DNA from: Mercurialis annua
Taxonomy: Eukaryota; Streptophyta; Magnoliopsida; Malpighiales; Euphorbiaceae
Assembly: GCF_937616625.2 (NCBI RefSeq)
Contig: NC_065572.1
Coordinates: 39,087,653-39,151,652, forward strand
DNA: 64,000 nucleotides
Reading direction: 5' to 3'
The notes under the pieces were generated by a model that worked only from the letters and a program-made list of their open reading frames with translations, had not been told where the DNA came from and searched no databases. Made by a program: the position numbers and the translations under genes. Each line of letters opens with the position of its first letter. The first letter of the stretch is position 1. Positions 23,309 through 36,660 of this stretch are shown one piece after another.

Positions 23309-25220
23309 TTATCCAACGCATGATCTAGAGTTAGCAGCGGTAATTTTTGCGCTAAAGATTTGGAGACATTATTTATACGGCGCTACGTGTGAGATCTTTA
23401 CAGATCATAAAAGCTTGAAGTACATTTTTGACCAACGAGAGTTAAACCTCAGACAGCGGAGATGGATGGAGCTACTAAAAGATTACGACTGCACGATACA
23501 ATACCATCCAGGCAAGGCCAACGTAGTGGCAGATGCCTTAAGCAGGAAGTCAGCAGGAAGTCTCGCGCACGTTACAACGACGTGGCGGAGACCATTAATC
23601 AACGAGATTCATACGATGTTTAGCCAAGGGGTTGAGTTTGAGATCTCATCTCTCGGAAACCTAATGGCTCAATTAACGATACGATCGACGTTGATAGATC
23701 AGATCAAAGAGTTGCAAGCAGACGACCCTCAATTGAAGCATCTAATTGAGGAAGTTCAACAAAGAAAGAGTCAAGATTTCAGTATCGTCAACAAAATCTT
23801 GAAGTATGGTAATCGAATGTGCGTTCCAGATGTGGAAGACTTGAGACAAAAGATCATGGAGGAGACTCATGGAACGATCTATAGCGTTCATCCTGGTTCC
23901 ACGAAGATGTACCACGACATCAAATCAACGTATTTGTGGAGCGGAATGAAGAAAGACATCGCAGAGTTCGTGGCGAAATGCCCGATTTGTCAGCAAGTCA
24001 AATTGGAGCATCAGCGACCTTACGGATTTCTTCAGCCGTTACCCATCCCGGAGTGGAAGTGGGAGCAGATCACGATGGATTTTGTAATCGGATTACCCAA
24101 GACGCAGAAAGGGTTCGACTCTATTTGGGTAATCGTGGATCGTTTGACGAAGTCAGCGCACTTCATTCCTATCAAGACGATTTATTCTGCAGCAAAGTTG
24201 GCAGAGATTTATATCGATAAGATCGTGAGCCTACACGGAGTTCCCGTGTCAATCATTTCAGATAGAGGTTCCGTATTTACCTCTCATTTCTGGAAGAGCT
24301 TACAAGACGCGTTAGGAACGCGATTAAATTTCAGCACTGCGTTTCACCCTCAGACGGATGGACAGTCTGAGCGAACGATTCAAACGTTAGAAGATATGCT
24401 TCGACTTTGCGTATTAGACTTCGGAGGTAGTTGGGATACGTACCTACCTCTAGTCGAGTTTGCCTACAACAACAGCTATCATTCAAGCATCGAGATGGCT
24501 CCTTACGAAGCATTATACGGTCGCAAGTGTCGATCCCCTATCTGTTTGGATGAAGTCGGTGAACGAAAGCTCACTGGAGCAGAGATCATCCAGATTACGT
24601 CAGAAAAAGTACCGTTGATAAAGCAACGTCTGAATACTGCTTCCAGTCGACAGAAGAGTTACGCGGACCCCAAGAGGAAGGATATCGAATTTCAGCTCGG
24701 AGACTACGTGTTTCTCAAAGTATCACCGATGAAGGGAGTGATTCGTTTCGGAAAGAAGGGTAAATTGGCTCCGAGATATTTCGGACCATATCAGATCGTG
24801 GAGCGTATAGGCTCAGTTGCCTATAAGCTAGACTTGCCACAGGAGATGTTGCAAGTTCATCTTGTTTTTCATATTTCCATGCTTCGGAAATATGTACCAG
24901 ACCCTTCTCGAATAATTCAACCACAAGTGGTGGACGTGAGCGAGGAACTAACTTACGAAGAACGGCCAGTGCAGATTGTCGACACGCAGATACGACAATT
25001 ACGAACGAAGAGGATTCCAATGGTGAAAGTTCTTTGGAGAAGTCAATCCATAGAAGAGTGCACGTGGGAGACAGAAGAGGATATGCGGCAGAAGTATCCA
25101 TATCTATTTACTCAAGGTACGTGGCTAAATTTTAAATTCAAGGACGAATTTATTTTAAGGAGGGGTGAATGTAATACCCCAAAATATTTTAAGGTAATTA
25201 AGTCGTGCCACGTGTCGTGA
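23309..25220 (+). pseudogene. E1 RNase H end, integrase and chromodomain
   Basis: Open to 25220. RNase H end ([20 protein letters not shown]). Integrase: HHCC zinc region ([18 protein letters not shown]), then the DDE triad with Asp codons at 24078 and 24261 and Glu at 24369, i.e. DD35E spacing. A GPY-type module follows ([11 protein letters not shown]), then a chromodomain-like end ([20 protein letters not shown]). The frame has no stop where E2 stops; it crosses the polypurine tract and 51 bases of the 3' LTR before TGA. Integrase itself looks intact, so trans supply or internal initiation cannot be excluded, but separation from gag by three lesions makes function unlikely. Confidence 0.88.
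25157..25169 (+). other. polypurine tract of E1
   Basis: AAGGAGGGGTGAA directly before the 3' LTR; identical to the E2 tract at 41354-41366 on the other strand. Confidence 0.9.
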
Positions 25221-25576
25221 TTTCCGATAAATTAAATTAAGGAGAATTTAACTTAATTATATCGGAAATTTAGGATAAAAATTTAATGAGTCAATTAACG
25301 GGATTTAAGGAATTAATTTTGAAAATTTGGATGTGGAGACATTTTGGGGCTAAATTGTAAATTTTGAAAAGTTTAGGGGCTAAAGTGCAAATTAGCCAAT
25401 TAAGCCCCGAAAATAGAAATTGGAGGATTTTCAATGAAAATCTATATTTTAAGTTAGTATTGTTTATTCGCAGATAAATAATACGTATTTGAATTAATAG
25501 AAAGATTAATTGAATAGGTTTTGGACTAAATTGAAACTTTTGAAAAGTTTCAAGGACCAAATGGCAAGTTAGCCAT

Positions 25577-25588
25577 TATATATATAAA
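25577..25588 (+). promoter_or_regulatory. TATA box of the E1 3' LTR
   Basis: TATATATATAAA, the counterpart of 18312-18323. From here transcription would run outward into the E3 remnant and array B. Confidence 0.55.
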
Positions 25589-25957
25589 CTTAAGGAAAAG
25601 GAAAGCTCCAGAATCCCTTTCCCTCATCAGTTTCATATTTCTCTCGTTCGCTCGTTTCTGATCGGTTCGTCGCGCGGTTTTCGTTTCTCGTCCGTTTCCG
25701 ACGTTTTATAACTCCAATTGAACGTATTCTCGAGGCGAATCACGGTAAGCTTGACGTTTTACCGTTTTGTTGATTATATTTTGAGTTATATCGATTCAAA
25801 GTTTTAGGCCACGAAACGATTTTATCGTTTTATCGAGTTTAAGATTGATATATAGTGTTTTGAGCTCAGAATACGCGTTTTGGTTGAGTTTGGAGCGTTT
25901 TTACGTATATAGCAGGTCGGAAACCCCGGAAATCGATTCCGGGGGATCGTGCACGAC

Positions 25958-26149
25958 AGTACACGATCGTGTACTTTTGATACACGAACATGTACTTGTG
26001 GTACACGAACATGTACCATCAATGGTACACGAACGTGTACTAAGGTACACGAACGTGTACCATCATATGGTACACGAACGTGTACCATCATATGGTACAC
26101 GAACGTGTACCAAGGTACACGAACGTGTACCTCCCTGCACGAGCGTGCA
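25958..26149 (+). repeat. palindrome array in the E1 3' LTR (9 units)
   Basis: Nine palindromes in tandem: AGTACACGATCGTGTACT first, then seven GGTACACGAACGTGTACC-type units (two of them with CATGTAC in place of CGTGTAC), then TGCACGAGCGTGCA. The 5' LTR has six. One 22-bp unit with the spacer ATCATAT is exactly duplicated side by side here. Confidence 0.85.
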
Positions 26150-26658
26150 CCCTTCGATTCTCGCACCCTGAATCTTCGTACCTCGATTGAATTAATGGAA
26201 TTCACGTATTGAATCGGAAATCGAATAGTAGTTAACCTAATGAGGTTATAAGAAGATTGAATTGGAAGTAATTTACGATCCGTAAACGAGTTTGATATCG
26301 TTTATCGGAATATGCGTGAGAAGCACGACGACTAATGAAAGTGAAATGTGTCGAATCTAGAGTCTAGAGTCAATCTTAGAATAGGATTCTGATATGAGTC
26401 AAATGTTTTGAAATTGTTTTAGATCCAGCGAGGCAAGAAGGAGCTGGACATGGAGTTCGGGAAGCTTGACGTTTCTAAAGCCCGACGTATTTTTGGATAA
26501 ACGTTTTCAGTGAGTTTATATGATTTTCTTTTAAAGTATTTATTTAAGCAATTATTTTATATTGCTTATTAATGGAACCGCGTGTTTTATATATGAAACT
26601 TTTATACGAATTGCATATGCTTGATTTGAAACCAGTATTGATCCGATGGAACGTGCTA

Positions 26659-26677
26659 CCTATTGGGTGACAATAGG
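26659..26677 (+). promoter_or_regulatory. conserved leader hairpin, E1 3' LTR copy
   Basis: CCTATTG-GGTGA-CAATAGG. The stem is identical to the 5' LTR copy; the only change lies in the loop. Confidence 0.6.
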
Positions 26678-27409
26678 ACTGTGTGATCACCAGTTTTTGA
26701 TATGCCTCAGCTGGGAGCTGATGATGAATATGAAATTTACGATTGGGTTATGATTTCGATATGAGAGTGAACTCGGCTACGGTGTAGCCTGGAAGTCCCC
26801 GTATCTAGTGGCTGGGCCACCAGCGAGTTGGACTCGCAGTTGATATTTATGATTGGGTTGATCGATTGATTATTAGTATGTTGAGGATTAAGGTTTCAAT
26901 CGGATCCTGTACTTGGCTGCATATGATTGATTACGATTTTATGTTTTATTTGAATACTTATTAGTAAATGTATGAACTCACTCAGTATATCCCAATATAC
27001 TGACCCCTCACAGATTTCCTTTCAGGATAAAGACGCTTTGAAGCAACAGACTTCTATCATACTCCAAGAAGTCTGTATTTTTGAGTATGTAAAGGAACAG
27101 TACTTTATTCTTAGAGCTGCAGTAGATAAGTATTTTGTAAGTCAGCTTGTATATAAAGTTTTCTGTAAATATTACTTTAACGTTTTAAAGTTTTAAACGT
27201 TTTACGCTTGCTGCGTTATATATATGGTGACTGCCAGAGGATATGTGTGCCTGGCATGTGTGCTTCTGCATGACACGTGTTTGCTTATGTCATGCATGAC
27301 GTTTACGTTTCGCGAAAAATTATTTTATGTTTTTAGGCTTGCTACGGGTTTCGGAGCAACCACTCCCATTCCCTAGCGCCGGTCTCGGCCCTGAGATTGG
27401 GTCGTGACA

Positions 27410-27414
27410 ATAAT
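27410..27414. repeat. target-site duplication of E1, right
   Basis: ATAAT, an exact copy of 17900-17904. Confidence 0.9.
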
Positions 27415-27977
27415 AAGGGTTTAGAGCCACTAACCTTTTGAAATAGATTAAGAGCAACCAAAGGAAGAAAACCCAGAATTTATAAATCCCAAAATCAGCC
27501 TACAATCAAGTGAAACGATGGCAAGAGGATTAAGAACAAATAGGAACGATTAAACTATGATTAAATCTTAAGAGATTCATGAATTTACTTACCAATAATC
27601 AAATTAGACTAAGGAATAGGTAGGAGATGATATTCAGAGAGTAGGTGCCATAATAGGGTTTTTTTAAGAAATGTAAAATCTGATTAGGTCGAATTAAGGT
27701 GGTATTTATAGAAAATCAACGAACTAAACAGTGTACGCATCACGCCCGTGATATATGTCGCGCCCGCGAAATGCTACTGCCTCTGATGAAAAATTGAGAT
27801 TTTGAATCTGAAATCGAAAATGTTCCAAACTCCGAGACTACTCCTAATACATTTTAAAATACATATTAGAAGGTTTAGAACCTTCGAATCACGATTCCAA
27901 GTAGTCGAACCACTCAAACGAACCCAAGGTACCGTTTTGGCTTAACGGAACAAGTCAAAAAAATACGGGGTGTTACA
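27415..27977 (-). mobile_element. E3 LTR, second part
   Basis: Continues the LTR broken by E1 and ends CGGGGTGTTACA at 27977, i.e. on the minus strand the LTR begins TGTAACACCCCG. It is followed at once by the E3 polypurine tract. No coding signal. Confidence 0.85.
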
Positions 27978-27990
27978 TTCTCCCCAACTT
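27978..27990 (-). other. polypurine tract of E3
   Basis: Minus strand AAGTTGGGGAGAA before the LTR; same type as E4 (60859-60871). Confidence 0.75.
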
Positions 27991-28164
27991 AAAAACAAAA
28001 TCGTCCTCGATTTTACAACTACGAAAATAAGCAACAACTCACATAAACATACCAAAGTAATACGCATAGCACAATGCCCAAAGTATTAAACACCAAAGTA
28101 ACACATAAAATAAACACATAACCCAAGGTAGTAACGTAACATAAAAGCAATCAACAAATCCAAC

Positions 28165-29310
28165 GTACCTCAAGGAAAGAGGAAAGAAAAACGGCTCCTC
28201 ATGTCGGACTCCGTCTCCCAGGTGCACTCTTCTACAAAGTGATTCCGCCACAGAACCTTAACCATCGGAATCTCCTTGTTCCGCAACTTCACACCTGCGT
28301 ATCAACAATCTCAACAGGCTTCTCCTCATAAGATATCTCTTGGTCAATCTCAACACTCTGTGGTACAATCAGTTGAGAAGGATCAGAAATGCACTTCCGC
28401 AACATCGAGACATGGAACACTGGATGTACCAAAGACATGTCTGGCGGCAACGACAAACGATAAGCAACTACTCCAACTCTCTCTATGATCTCATACGGAC
28501 CAACAAACCTCTGTGCTAATTTCCCCTTAGGACCAAAACGCACAACGCCCTTCATAGGCGAAACCCGAAGAAATACATAGTCGCCAACACGAAACTCTAA
28601 ATCCTTCCGCTTAAGATCAGCATAACTCTTGTGCCGACTAAAAGCAGTCTCAAGCCTACGCTTGATCAAAGGTACCTTCTCTGAGGTAATCTGGACGATC
28701 TCAGCTCCAGAAAGTCTACGCTCGCCGACCTCTTCCCAATAGATAGGAGATCGACACTTGCGCCCACACAAAGCCTCATAAGGTGCCATCTCGATACTAG
28801 CGTGATAACTGTTGTTGTAGGAAAACTCAATCAAAGGCAAATGAGTATCCTATCTACCCTGAAAGTCGAGAATACACATCCTAAGCATATCCTCCAAAGT
28901 CTGAATCGTCCTCTCAGACTGACCATCAGTCTGAGGATGAAATGCAGTACTGAAATCCAATCTCGAACCCGAAGATTCCTGCAATGCCTTCCAAACCGAG
29001 AGGTGAAAATCAAACCTCTGTCCAAAACTGTCAACACTAGTACACCATGGAGACTAACAATCCGATCGATGTAAAACTTTGCCAACTGCGAAGCCTGATA
29101 AGTAACCTTGATCGATAGAAGTGAGCTGACTTGGTTAAATGGTCAACAATCACCCAAATCGAATCATCCTACTGTCGGGTACGTGGTAAACCAACCACGA
29201 AGTCCATAGCGATACGCTCCCATTTCCACTCTGGAATATAGCGGCTGCAGAGATCCAAACGGTCTCTGATGTTCCAACTTTACATGCAGAAAGTCAAACT
29301 CTGCAACATC
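28165..29310 (-). pseudogene. E3 integrase-chromodomain remnant
   Basis: The minus strand carries the C-terminal half of a Tekay-like pol. 28289-28840 is open and holds the integrase end ([19 protein letters not shown]), the GPY module (FVGPYEIIERVG) and EIVDTQV; a frameshift near 28287 separates it from the chromodomain segment towards 28165. 28831-29085 holds the catalytic-core stretch [11 protein letters not shown] with a further frameshift. Upstream traces of the integrase core and the VKLEHQRP block extend to 29310, where pol stops at a junction with satellite. The 5' two thirds of the element (gag, protease, RT) and the other LTR are absent. Cannot function. Confidence 0.85.
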
Positions 29311-31144
29311 CTTTTTAGCGATTTAAGCAAAACGTTTTCAAACGTTACGAAACAAATCCAAGCGTTTCTCCTTTTTAGCAATTTGAGCCAAACTTTTACA
29401 AACTTTACGAAACAAATCAAAGCGTTTCTCATTTTTAGCAATTTAAGCCAAACGTTTACAAAGGTTACGAAAATAATCCAAACGTTTCCCCTTTTAAGTG
29501 ATTTAAGCCAAACGTTTACAAACGATACGAAACAAATCCAAACGTTTCACCTTTTTAGCGATATAAGCCTAATGTTTACAAACGATACGAAACAAATCCA
29601 AACGTTTCACCTTTATAGCGATTTAAGCCAAATTTTTACAAACGTTACGAAACAAATCCAAATGTTTTGCCTTTTTAGCGATTTAAGCCAAACATTTACA
29701 AACATTACGAAACAAATCCAAACGTTTCCCCTTTTTAGCAACTTTAGCCAAACATTTGCAAACGTTCCGAAACAAAAAAAAATGCTTAAAACGTTACGAA
29801 ACAAATCCAAACGTTTCCCATTTTAGCAATTAAGCCAAACATTTACAAACGTTACGAAACAAAACCAAGCGTCTCGCCTTTTTTGCAATTTAAGCCAAAA
29901 GTTTACAAACGTTACGAAACAAATCCAAGTGTTTCCCCTTTTTAGAAATTTAAGTCAAACGTTACAAACGTTCTGAAACAAATCCAAGCGTTTAACCTCT
30001 TTAGAAATTTAAGCCAAACGTTTACAAATGTTCCGAAACAAATCCAAGCTTTTCACCTTTTTAGAAATTTAAGCCAAACATTTACAAACGTTACGAAACA
30101 AAACCAAGCGTTTCGCCTTTTTTGCAATTTAAGCCAAACGTTTACAAACGTTACGAAACAAATCCAAGCGTTTCACCTTTCTAGAAATTTAAGCCAAACG
30201 TTTACAAACGTTCCGAAACAAATCCAAGCGTTTCACCTATGTAGAAATTTAAGCAAAAGGTTTACAAACGTTCCGAAACAAATCCAAACGTTTCACCTTT
30301 TTAGCGATTTAAGCCAAACATTAACAAACGCTATAAAAAAAATCCAAACGGTTCACCTTTTTAGCGATTTAAGCCAAACGTTTAGAAACGCTACGAAACA
30401 AATCCAAACGTTTCACCGTTTTAGCAATTTAAGCCAAACGTTACGAAAAAAATCCAAGAATTTCCCCTTTTTGGCAATTTAAGCCAAACGTTTACAAACG
30501 TTACGAAACAAATCCAAATGTTTCACCTTGGTCGCGATTAAAGCCAAACATTTACATACGTTACGAAACAAATCCAAACGTTTTGCCTTTGTAACGATTT
30601 AAGCCAAACGTTTACAAACGTTATGAAACTAATCCAAACGTTTCGCCTTTATAGCGATTTAAGCCAAACGTTTACAAACGTTACGAATCAAATACAAACG
30701 TTTCCCCTTTTTAGCAATTTAAGCCAAGCGTTTACAAACGTTACGAAACAAAACCAAACGTTTAAAACGTTACGAAACAAATCCAAACGTTTCACATTTT
30801 TAGCGATTTAAGCCAAACCCTTACAAACGTTAAGAAAAAAACCAAGCATTTCACCTTTTTAGCAATATAAGCGAAACGTTTAAAAACGTTACGAAACAAA
30901 GCCAAGCATTTTACCTTTTTAGTAATTTAAGCCAAACGTTTAGAAACATTACGAAACAAATCCAAGCGTTTCACCTTTTTATAAATTTAAGCCAAACGTT
31001 AACAAACGTTACGAAAAAATCCAAGCGTTTCACCTTTTTAGCAATTTAAGCCAAACGTTTACAAACGTTCCGAAACAAATCCAAGCGTTTAACCTTTTTA
31101 GAAATTTAAGCCAAACGTTTACAAACGCTACGAAAACAAATCCA

Positions 31145-34100
31145 AACGGTTCACCTTTTTAGCGATGTAAGCCAAACGTTTACAAACGCTACGAAACAAA
31201 TCCGAACGTTTCACCTATTTAGCAGTTTAAGTCAAACGTTTACAAACGTTTAGAAACAAATCCAAGCCGTTTCTTGTTTTTAGCAATTTAAGCCAAACGT
31301 TTACATACATGACGAAACCAATAAAAGCGTTTGACCTTTTTAGCAATTTAGGCCAAACGTTTACATAGGTTACGAAACAAATCCAAACGTTTCACCCTTT
31401 TAGCGATTTAAACCAAACATTTCAAACGTTACGAAACAAATCCAAACGTTTCGCCTTTATAGCGATTTACGCCATACGTTTACAAACGTTACGAAACAAA
31501 ACCAAACGTTTAAAACGTTACGAAGCAAATCTAAACGTTTCACATTTTTAGCGATTTAAGCCAAACCTTTACAAACGTTAAGAAACAAAACCAAGCACTT
31601 CACCTTTTTAGCAATATAAGCCAAACGTTTACAAACGTTACGAAACAAGCCAAACATTTCACCTTTTTAGTAATTTAAGAAAAACGTTTACAAACGTTAC
31701 GAAACAAATCCTAACGTTTCACCTTTTTAGCGATATAAGCCGAACGTTTACAAACGTTACGAAACAAAACCAAACATTTCGCCTTTTTAGCTAGTTAAGC
31801 CAAACATTTACAAACGTTACGAAACAAATCCAAACGTTTCCACATTTTAGCAATTTAAGCCAAACGTTTTTAAATGCTACAAAACAAATCCAAATGGTTC
31901 GCCTTTTTAGCGATCTAAGCCAAACGTTTACAAACGCTACGGAACAAATCCAAACGTTTATCCTTTTTAGCAATTTAAGCCAAACGTTTACAAACGCTAC
32001 GGAACAAATCCAAACGTTTACCCTTCTTTAGCAATTTAAGCCAAACGTTTACAAACGTTACGAAACAAATTTAAGCATTTCTCCTTTTTAGCAATTTAAG
32101 CAACAAGTTTACAAACATCACGAAACAAATCAAAGCGTTTCACCTTTTTAGCAATTTAAGCGAAACGTTTACAAAGGTTACAAAACAAATCCAAACGTTT
32201 CACCTTTCTAGCTACTTAAGCCAAACGTTTACAAACGTTACGAAACAAATCCAAACGTTTAGCCTTTATAGCGATTTAAGCCAAATGTTTACACACGTTA
32301 CGAAATAAATCCAAACGTTTCCCCTTTTTAACGATTTAAGCCAAACGTTTACAAACGTTACGAAACAAAACAAAACATTTAAAACGTTACGAAAAAAATC
32401 CAAACGTTTCACATTTTTAGCGATTTACGCCAAACCTTTACAAACGTTAAGAAACAAAACCAAGCGTTTTACCTTTTTAGCAATATAAGTCAAACGTTTA
32501 CAAACATTACGAAACAAAGCCAAGCATTTCACCTTTTTAGTAATTTAAGCCAAAAGTTTAAAAACATTACGAAACAAATCCAAGTGTTTCACCTTTTTAG
32601 AATTTAAGCAAAACGTTTACAAACGTTATAAAACAAATCCAAACGTTTCACCTTTTTAGAGATTTAAGCCGTACGTTTACAAACGTTACGAAACAAAACC
32701 AAACATTTCACATTTTTAGCAGGTTTATGCTAAACGTTTATAACGTTACGAAACAAATCCAAACATTTAACCTTTTTAGCAATTTATGCCTAACGTTTAC
32801 AAACATTACTAAACAAATCCAAACGTTTCACCTTTTTAGCGATTGAAGCCAAACGTTTACAAACGGTAGGAAACAAATCCAAACGTTTCACCTTTTTAGC
32901 GATTTAAGACAAACGTTTACAAATGCTACGAAACAAATCTAAGCGTTTCACCTTTTTAGCGATTTAAGCCAAAAATTTTACAAACGTTACGAAATAAATC
33001 CAAGCGTTTCACCTTTTTAGCAATTTAAGCCAAATAATTAATAACGTTACGAAACAAATCCAAACGTTTCACCTTTTTAGCGATATAAGCCGAACGTTTA
33101 CAAACGTTACGAAATAAAACCAAACGTTTCACCTTTTTAGCGATTTAAGCCGAACAATTACGAATGTTACGAAAAAAAAACCAAACATTTCCCCTTTTTA
33201 GCAATTTAAGGCCAACGTTTACAAATGTCACGAAACAGATCCAAACGTTTCCCCATTTTATCGATTTAAGCCAAATGTTTAAAAGGTTACGAAACATATT
33301 TAAATATTTCACCTTTTTAGCGATTTATGCCAAACGTTTACAAACGTTTTGAAACAAATCCAAACGTTTCACCTTTTTAGAAAATTAAGCCGAACGTTTA
33401 CAAACGTTACGAAACAAAACCAAACATTTCACCTTTTTAGCAGGTTAAGCCAAACATTTACAAATGTTACGAAACAAATCCAAACGTTTCCATATTTTAG
33501 CGATTTATGCCAAACGTTTATAACAATACGAAACAAATCCAAACATTTCACCTTTTTAGCGATTTATGCCAAACGTTTACAAACATTACGAAACAAATCC
33601 AAACGTTTCACCTTTTTAGCGATTGAAGACAAACGTTTACAAACAGTACGAAACAAATCAAAACATTTCCCCTTTTTAGCGATTTAAGGCAAACGTTTAC
33701 AAATGCTACGAAAGAAATCCAAACTTTTTACCTTTTTAGCAATTTAAGCCAAACGTTTATAAACGTTACAAAACAAATCCAAATGTTTCACCATTTTTAC
33801 GATTTAAGGCGAACGTTTACAAACGGTACGAAACAAATCCAAACGTTTCACCTTTTTAACGATTTAAGCCAAACATTTACAAACGTTACGAAACAAATCA
33901 AAATGCTTCACCTTTTTAGTTATTTAAGCCAAACGTTTACAAACGTTACGAAATTAATCCAAGCGTTTCACCTTTTTAGCAATTTAAGCCAAACGTTTAC
34001 AAACGTTACGAAATTAATCCAAGCGTTTCACCTTTTTAGCAATTTAAGCCAAAGGTTTACAAACGTTACGAAACAAAACCAAATGTTTCACCTTTTTAGA

Positions 34101-36660
34101 GATTTAAGCCGAACGTTTACAAACGTTACGAAATAAAACCAAACGTTTCACCTTTTTAGAGATTTAAGCCGAACATTTAAGAACGTTATGAAAAAAACAC
34201 CAAACATTTCACCTTTTTAGCAATTTAAGCCGAACGTTTACAAATGTTACGAAACAGATCCAAATGTTTCCCCATTTTAGCAATTTAAGTCAAACGTTTA
34301 AAACGTTACGAAACATATTTAAATATTTCATCTTTTTAGCGATTTATGCAAAACGTTTACAAATGTTTCGAAACAAATCCAAATGTTTCACCTTTTTAGC
34401 GATTGAAGCAAAACGTTTACAAACGCTACGAAACAAATCCAAACGTTTCACCATTTTAGCGATTTAAGCCAAAGGTTTCCAAACGTTACGAAACAAATCC
34501 AAACGTTTCACCTTTTTAGCAATTTAAGCCAAACGTTTACACAGGTTATGAAACAAATCCAAATGTTTCAACTTTTTAGTAATTTGAGCCAAACATTGAC
34601 AAACGTTACAAAACAAATCCATGTGTTTCAACTTTTTAGTAATTTCAGCCAAACGTTTACAAATGCTACGAAACAAATCCAAGCGTTTCTCCTTTTTAGC
34701 AATTTAAGCCAAACGTTCACAAACGCTACGAATCAAAACAAAACGTTTAAAACGTTATGAAACAAATCCAAACGTTTCACATTTTAGCGATTTAAGCCAA
34801 ACCTTTACAAACGTTACGAAAAAAAACGAAATGTTTACAACGTTACGAAACAAAACCAATCGTTTCACATTTTTAGCGATTTAAGTCAAACGTTTACAAA
34901 CGTTACAAAATAAAACCAAGCGTTTTTCCTTTTTAGCAATTTAAGCCAAACGTTTACAAACGTTGCGAAACAAATCCAAGCGTTTCCCCTTTTTAAAAAT
35001 TTATGCCAAACGTTTACAAACGTTCCGAAACAAATCCAAGCGTTTCACCTTTTTAGAAATTTAAACTAAACATTTATAAATGTTTCGAAACAAATTAAAA
35101 TGTTTCACCTTTTTAGTGATTTAAGCCGAACGTTTACAAACGCTACAAAAAAATCCAAACGGTTCCCTTATTTAGCGATTTAAGCCAAACGTTTACAAAT
35201 GCTATGAAACAAATCCAAACGTTTCGCCTTTTTAGCAATTTAAGCCAAACGTTTATAAACTTTACAAAACAAATCCAAGTGTTTCTCCTTTTTAGCAATT
35301 TAAGCCAAACATTTACAAACAATACGAAACAAATCAAAGCGTTTTACCTTTTTAGCAATTTAAGCCAAACGTTTACAAAGGTTAGGAAACAAATCCAAAC
35401 GTTTCACCTTTTTAGCGATTTAAGCCAAACATTTACAAACTTTATGGAATTAATCCAAGCGTTTCACCTTTTTAGCAATTTAAGCCAAAGGTTTGCAAAC
35501 GTTACGAAACAAATCCAAATGTTTCACCTTTTTAGCGATATAAGCCGAACGTTTACAAACGTTACGAAACAAAACCAAACGTTTAAAACGTTCCGAAACA
35601 AATCCAAACATTTACATTTTTAGCGATTTAAGCCAAACCTTTACAAACGTTAAGCAGCAAAACCTAGCATTTCACCTTTTTTGTAATTTAAGCCAAACGT
35701 TTACAAACGATACGAAACAAATCCAAGCGTTTCACCTTTTTAGCAATTTAGGCCAAACGTTTACAAACGTAACGAAACAAATCCAAGTGTTTCACGTTTT
35801 TTGCAATTAAAGCCAAACGTTTACAAACATTCTGAAACAAAACCAAGCGTTTCACCTTATTAGAAATTTAAGCCAAATGTTCCGAAACAAATACAAACGT
35901 TTCACCTTTTTGGCGATTTAATTCAAACGTTTACAAACGCTACAAAACAAATCCAAACGGTTCACCTTTTTAGCGATGTAAGCCAAACGTTTACAAACGC
36001 TACGAAACAAATCCGAACGTTTCACCTATTTAGCAGTTTAAGTCAAACGTTTACAAACGTTTAGAAACAAATCCAAGCCGTTTCTTGTTTTTAGCAATTT
36101 AAGCCAAACGTTTACATACATGACGAAACCAATAAAAGCGTTTGACCTTTTTAGCAAATTAGGCCAAACGTTTACATAGGTTACGAAACAAATCCAAACG
36201 TTTCACCCTTTTAGCGATTTAAACCAAACATTTCAAACGTTACGAAACAAATCCAAACGTTTTGCCTTTATAGCGATTTACGCCATACGTTTACAAACGT
36301 TACGAAACAAAACCAAACGTTTAAAACGTTACGAAGCAAATCTAAACGTTTCACTTTTTTAGCGATTTAAGCCAAACCTTTACAAACGTTAAGAAACAAA
36401 ACCAAGCACTTCACCTTTTTAGCAATATAAGCCAAACGTTTACAAACGTTACGAAACAAGCCAAACATTTCACCTTTTTAGTAATTTAAGAAAAACGTTT
36501 ACAAACGTTACGAAACAAATCCAAACGTTTCACCTTTTTAGCGATATAAGCCGAACGTTTACAAACGTTACGAAACAAAACCAAACATTTCGCCTTTTTA
36601 GCTAGTTAAGCCAAACATTTACAAACGTTACGAAACAAATCCAAACGTTTCCACATTTTA
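31145..36660 (-). repeat. duplicated 0.7-kb block within array B
   Basis: 31145-31850 and about 35945-36660 are almost identical over roughly 700 bp, sharing rare variants such as CCAAGCCGTTTCTTG, CATACATGACGAAACC and AACCAATAAAAGCG about 4.81 kb apart. Similarity ends sharply near 31850/36660. Confidence 0.8.

Larger units (their letters stand above)
17905..27409 (+). mobile_element. E1, complete Ty3/Gypsy chromovirus (Tekay-like)
   Basis: 9505 bp with two LTRs, primer-binding site, gag, protease, reverse transcriptase, RNase H, integrase with a C-terminal chromodomain-like segment, polypurine tract and a perfect ATAAT target duplication. It is inserted inside the LTR of E3, in the opposite orientation. 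The LTRs differ by about 25-30 substitutions by my eye count (roughly 1.3%) plus one array-length change, so the insertion is recent. Pol contains two stop codons and a frameshift, so this copy is not autonomous. Clade assignment rests on domain order, the C-terminal domain and the initiator-Met primer site, not on a phylogeny. Confidence 0.95.
25170..27409 (+). repeat. 3' LTR of E1
   Basis: 2240 bp, 67 bp longer than the 5' LTR. The palindrome array is also 67 bp longer (25958-26149 versus 18693-18817), so array change explains the whole difference. Outside it I count about 25-30 substitutions. TATA box at 25577-25588; leader hairpin at 26659-26677 with loop GGTGA instead of GGCGA. Confidence 0.95.

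Noticed and set aside
25822..26205. Open frames with a VHERV/VRVP-type periodic peptide in the E1 LTR
   Set aside because: Produced by the palindrome array being read in frame; the array length differs between the LTRs.
28276..29074. Plus-strand frames over the E3 remnant
   Set aside because: They lie antisense to recognisable integrase sequence on the minus strand.
29269..29826. 185-codon open frame with 20-residue periodic peptide, possible repeat protein gene
   Set aside because: It lies almost wholly in the satellite. The period is the 60-bp unit read in frame, similar frames occur in all arrays, and they break irregularly. There is no start context or flanking gene structure.
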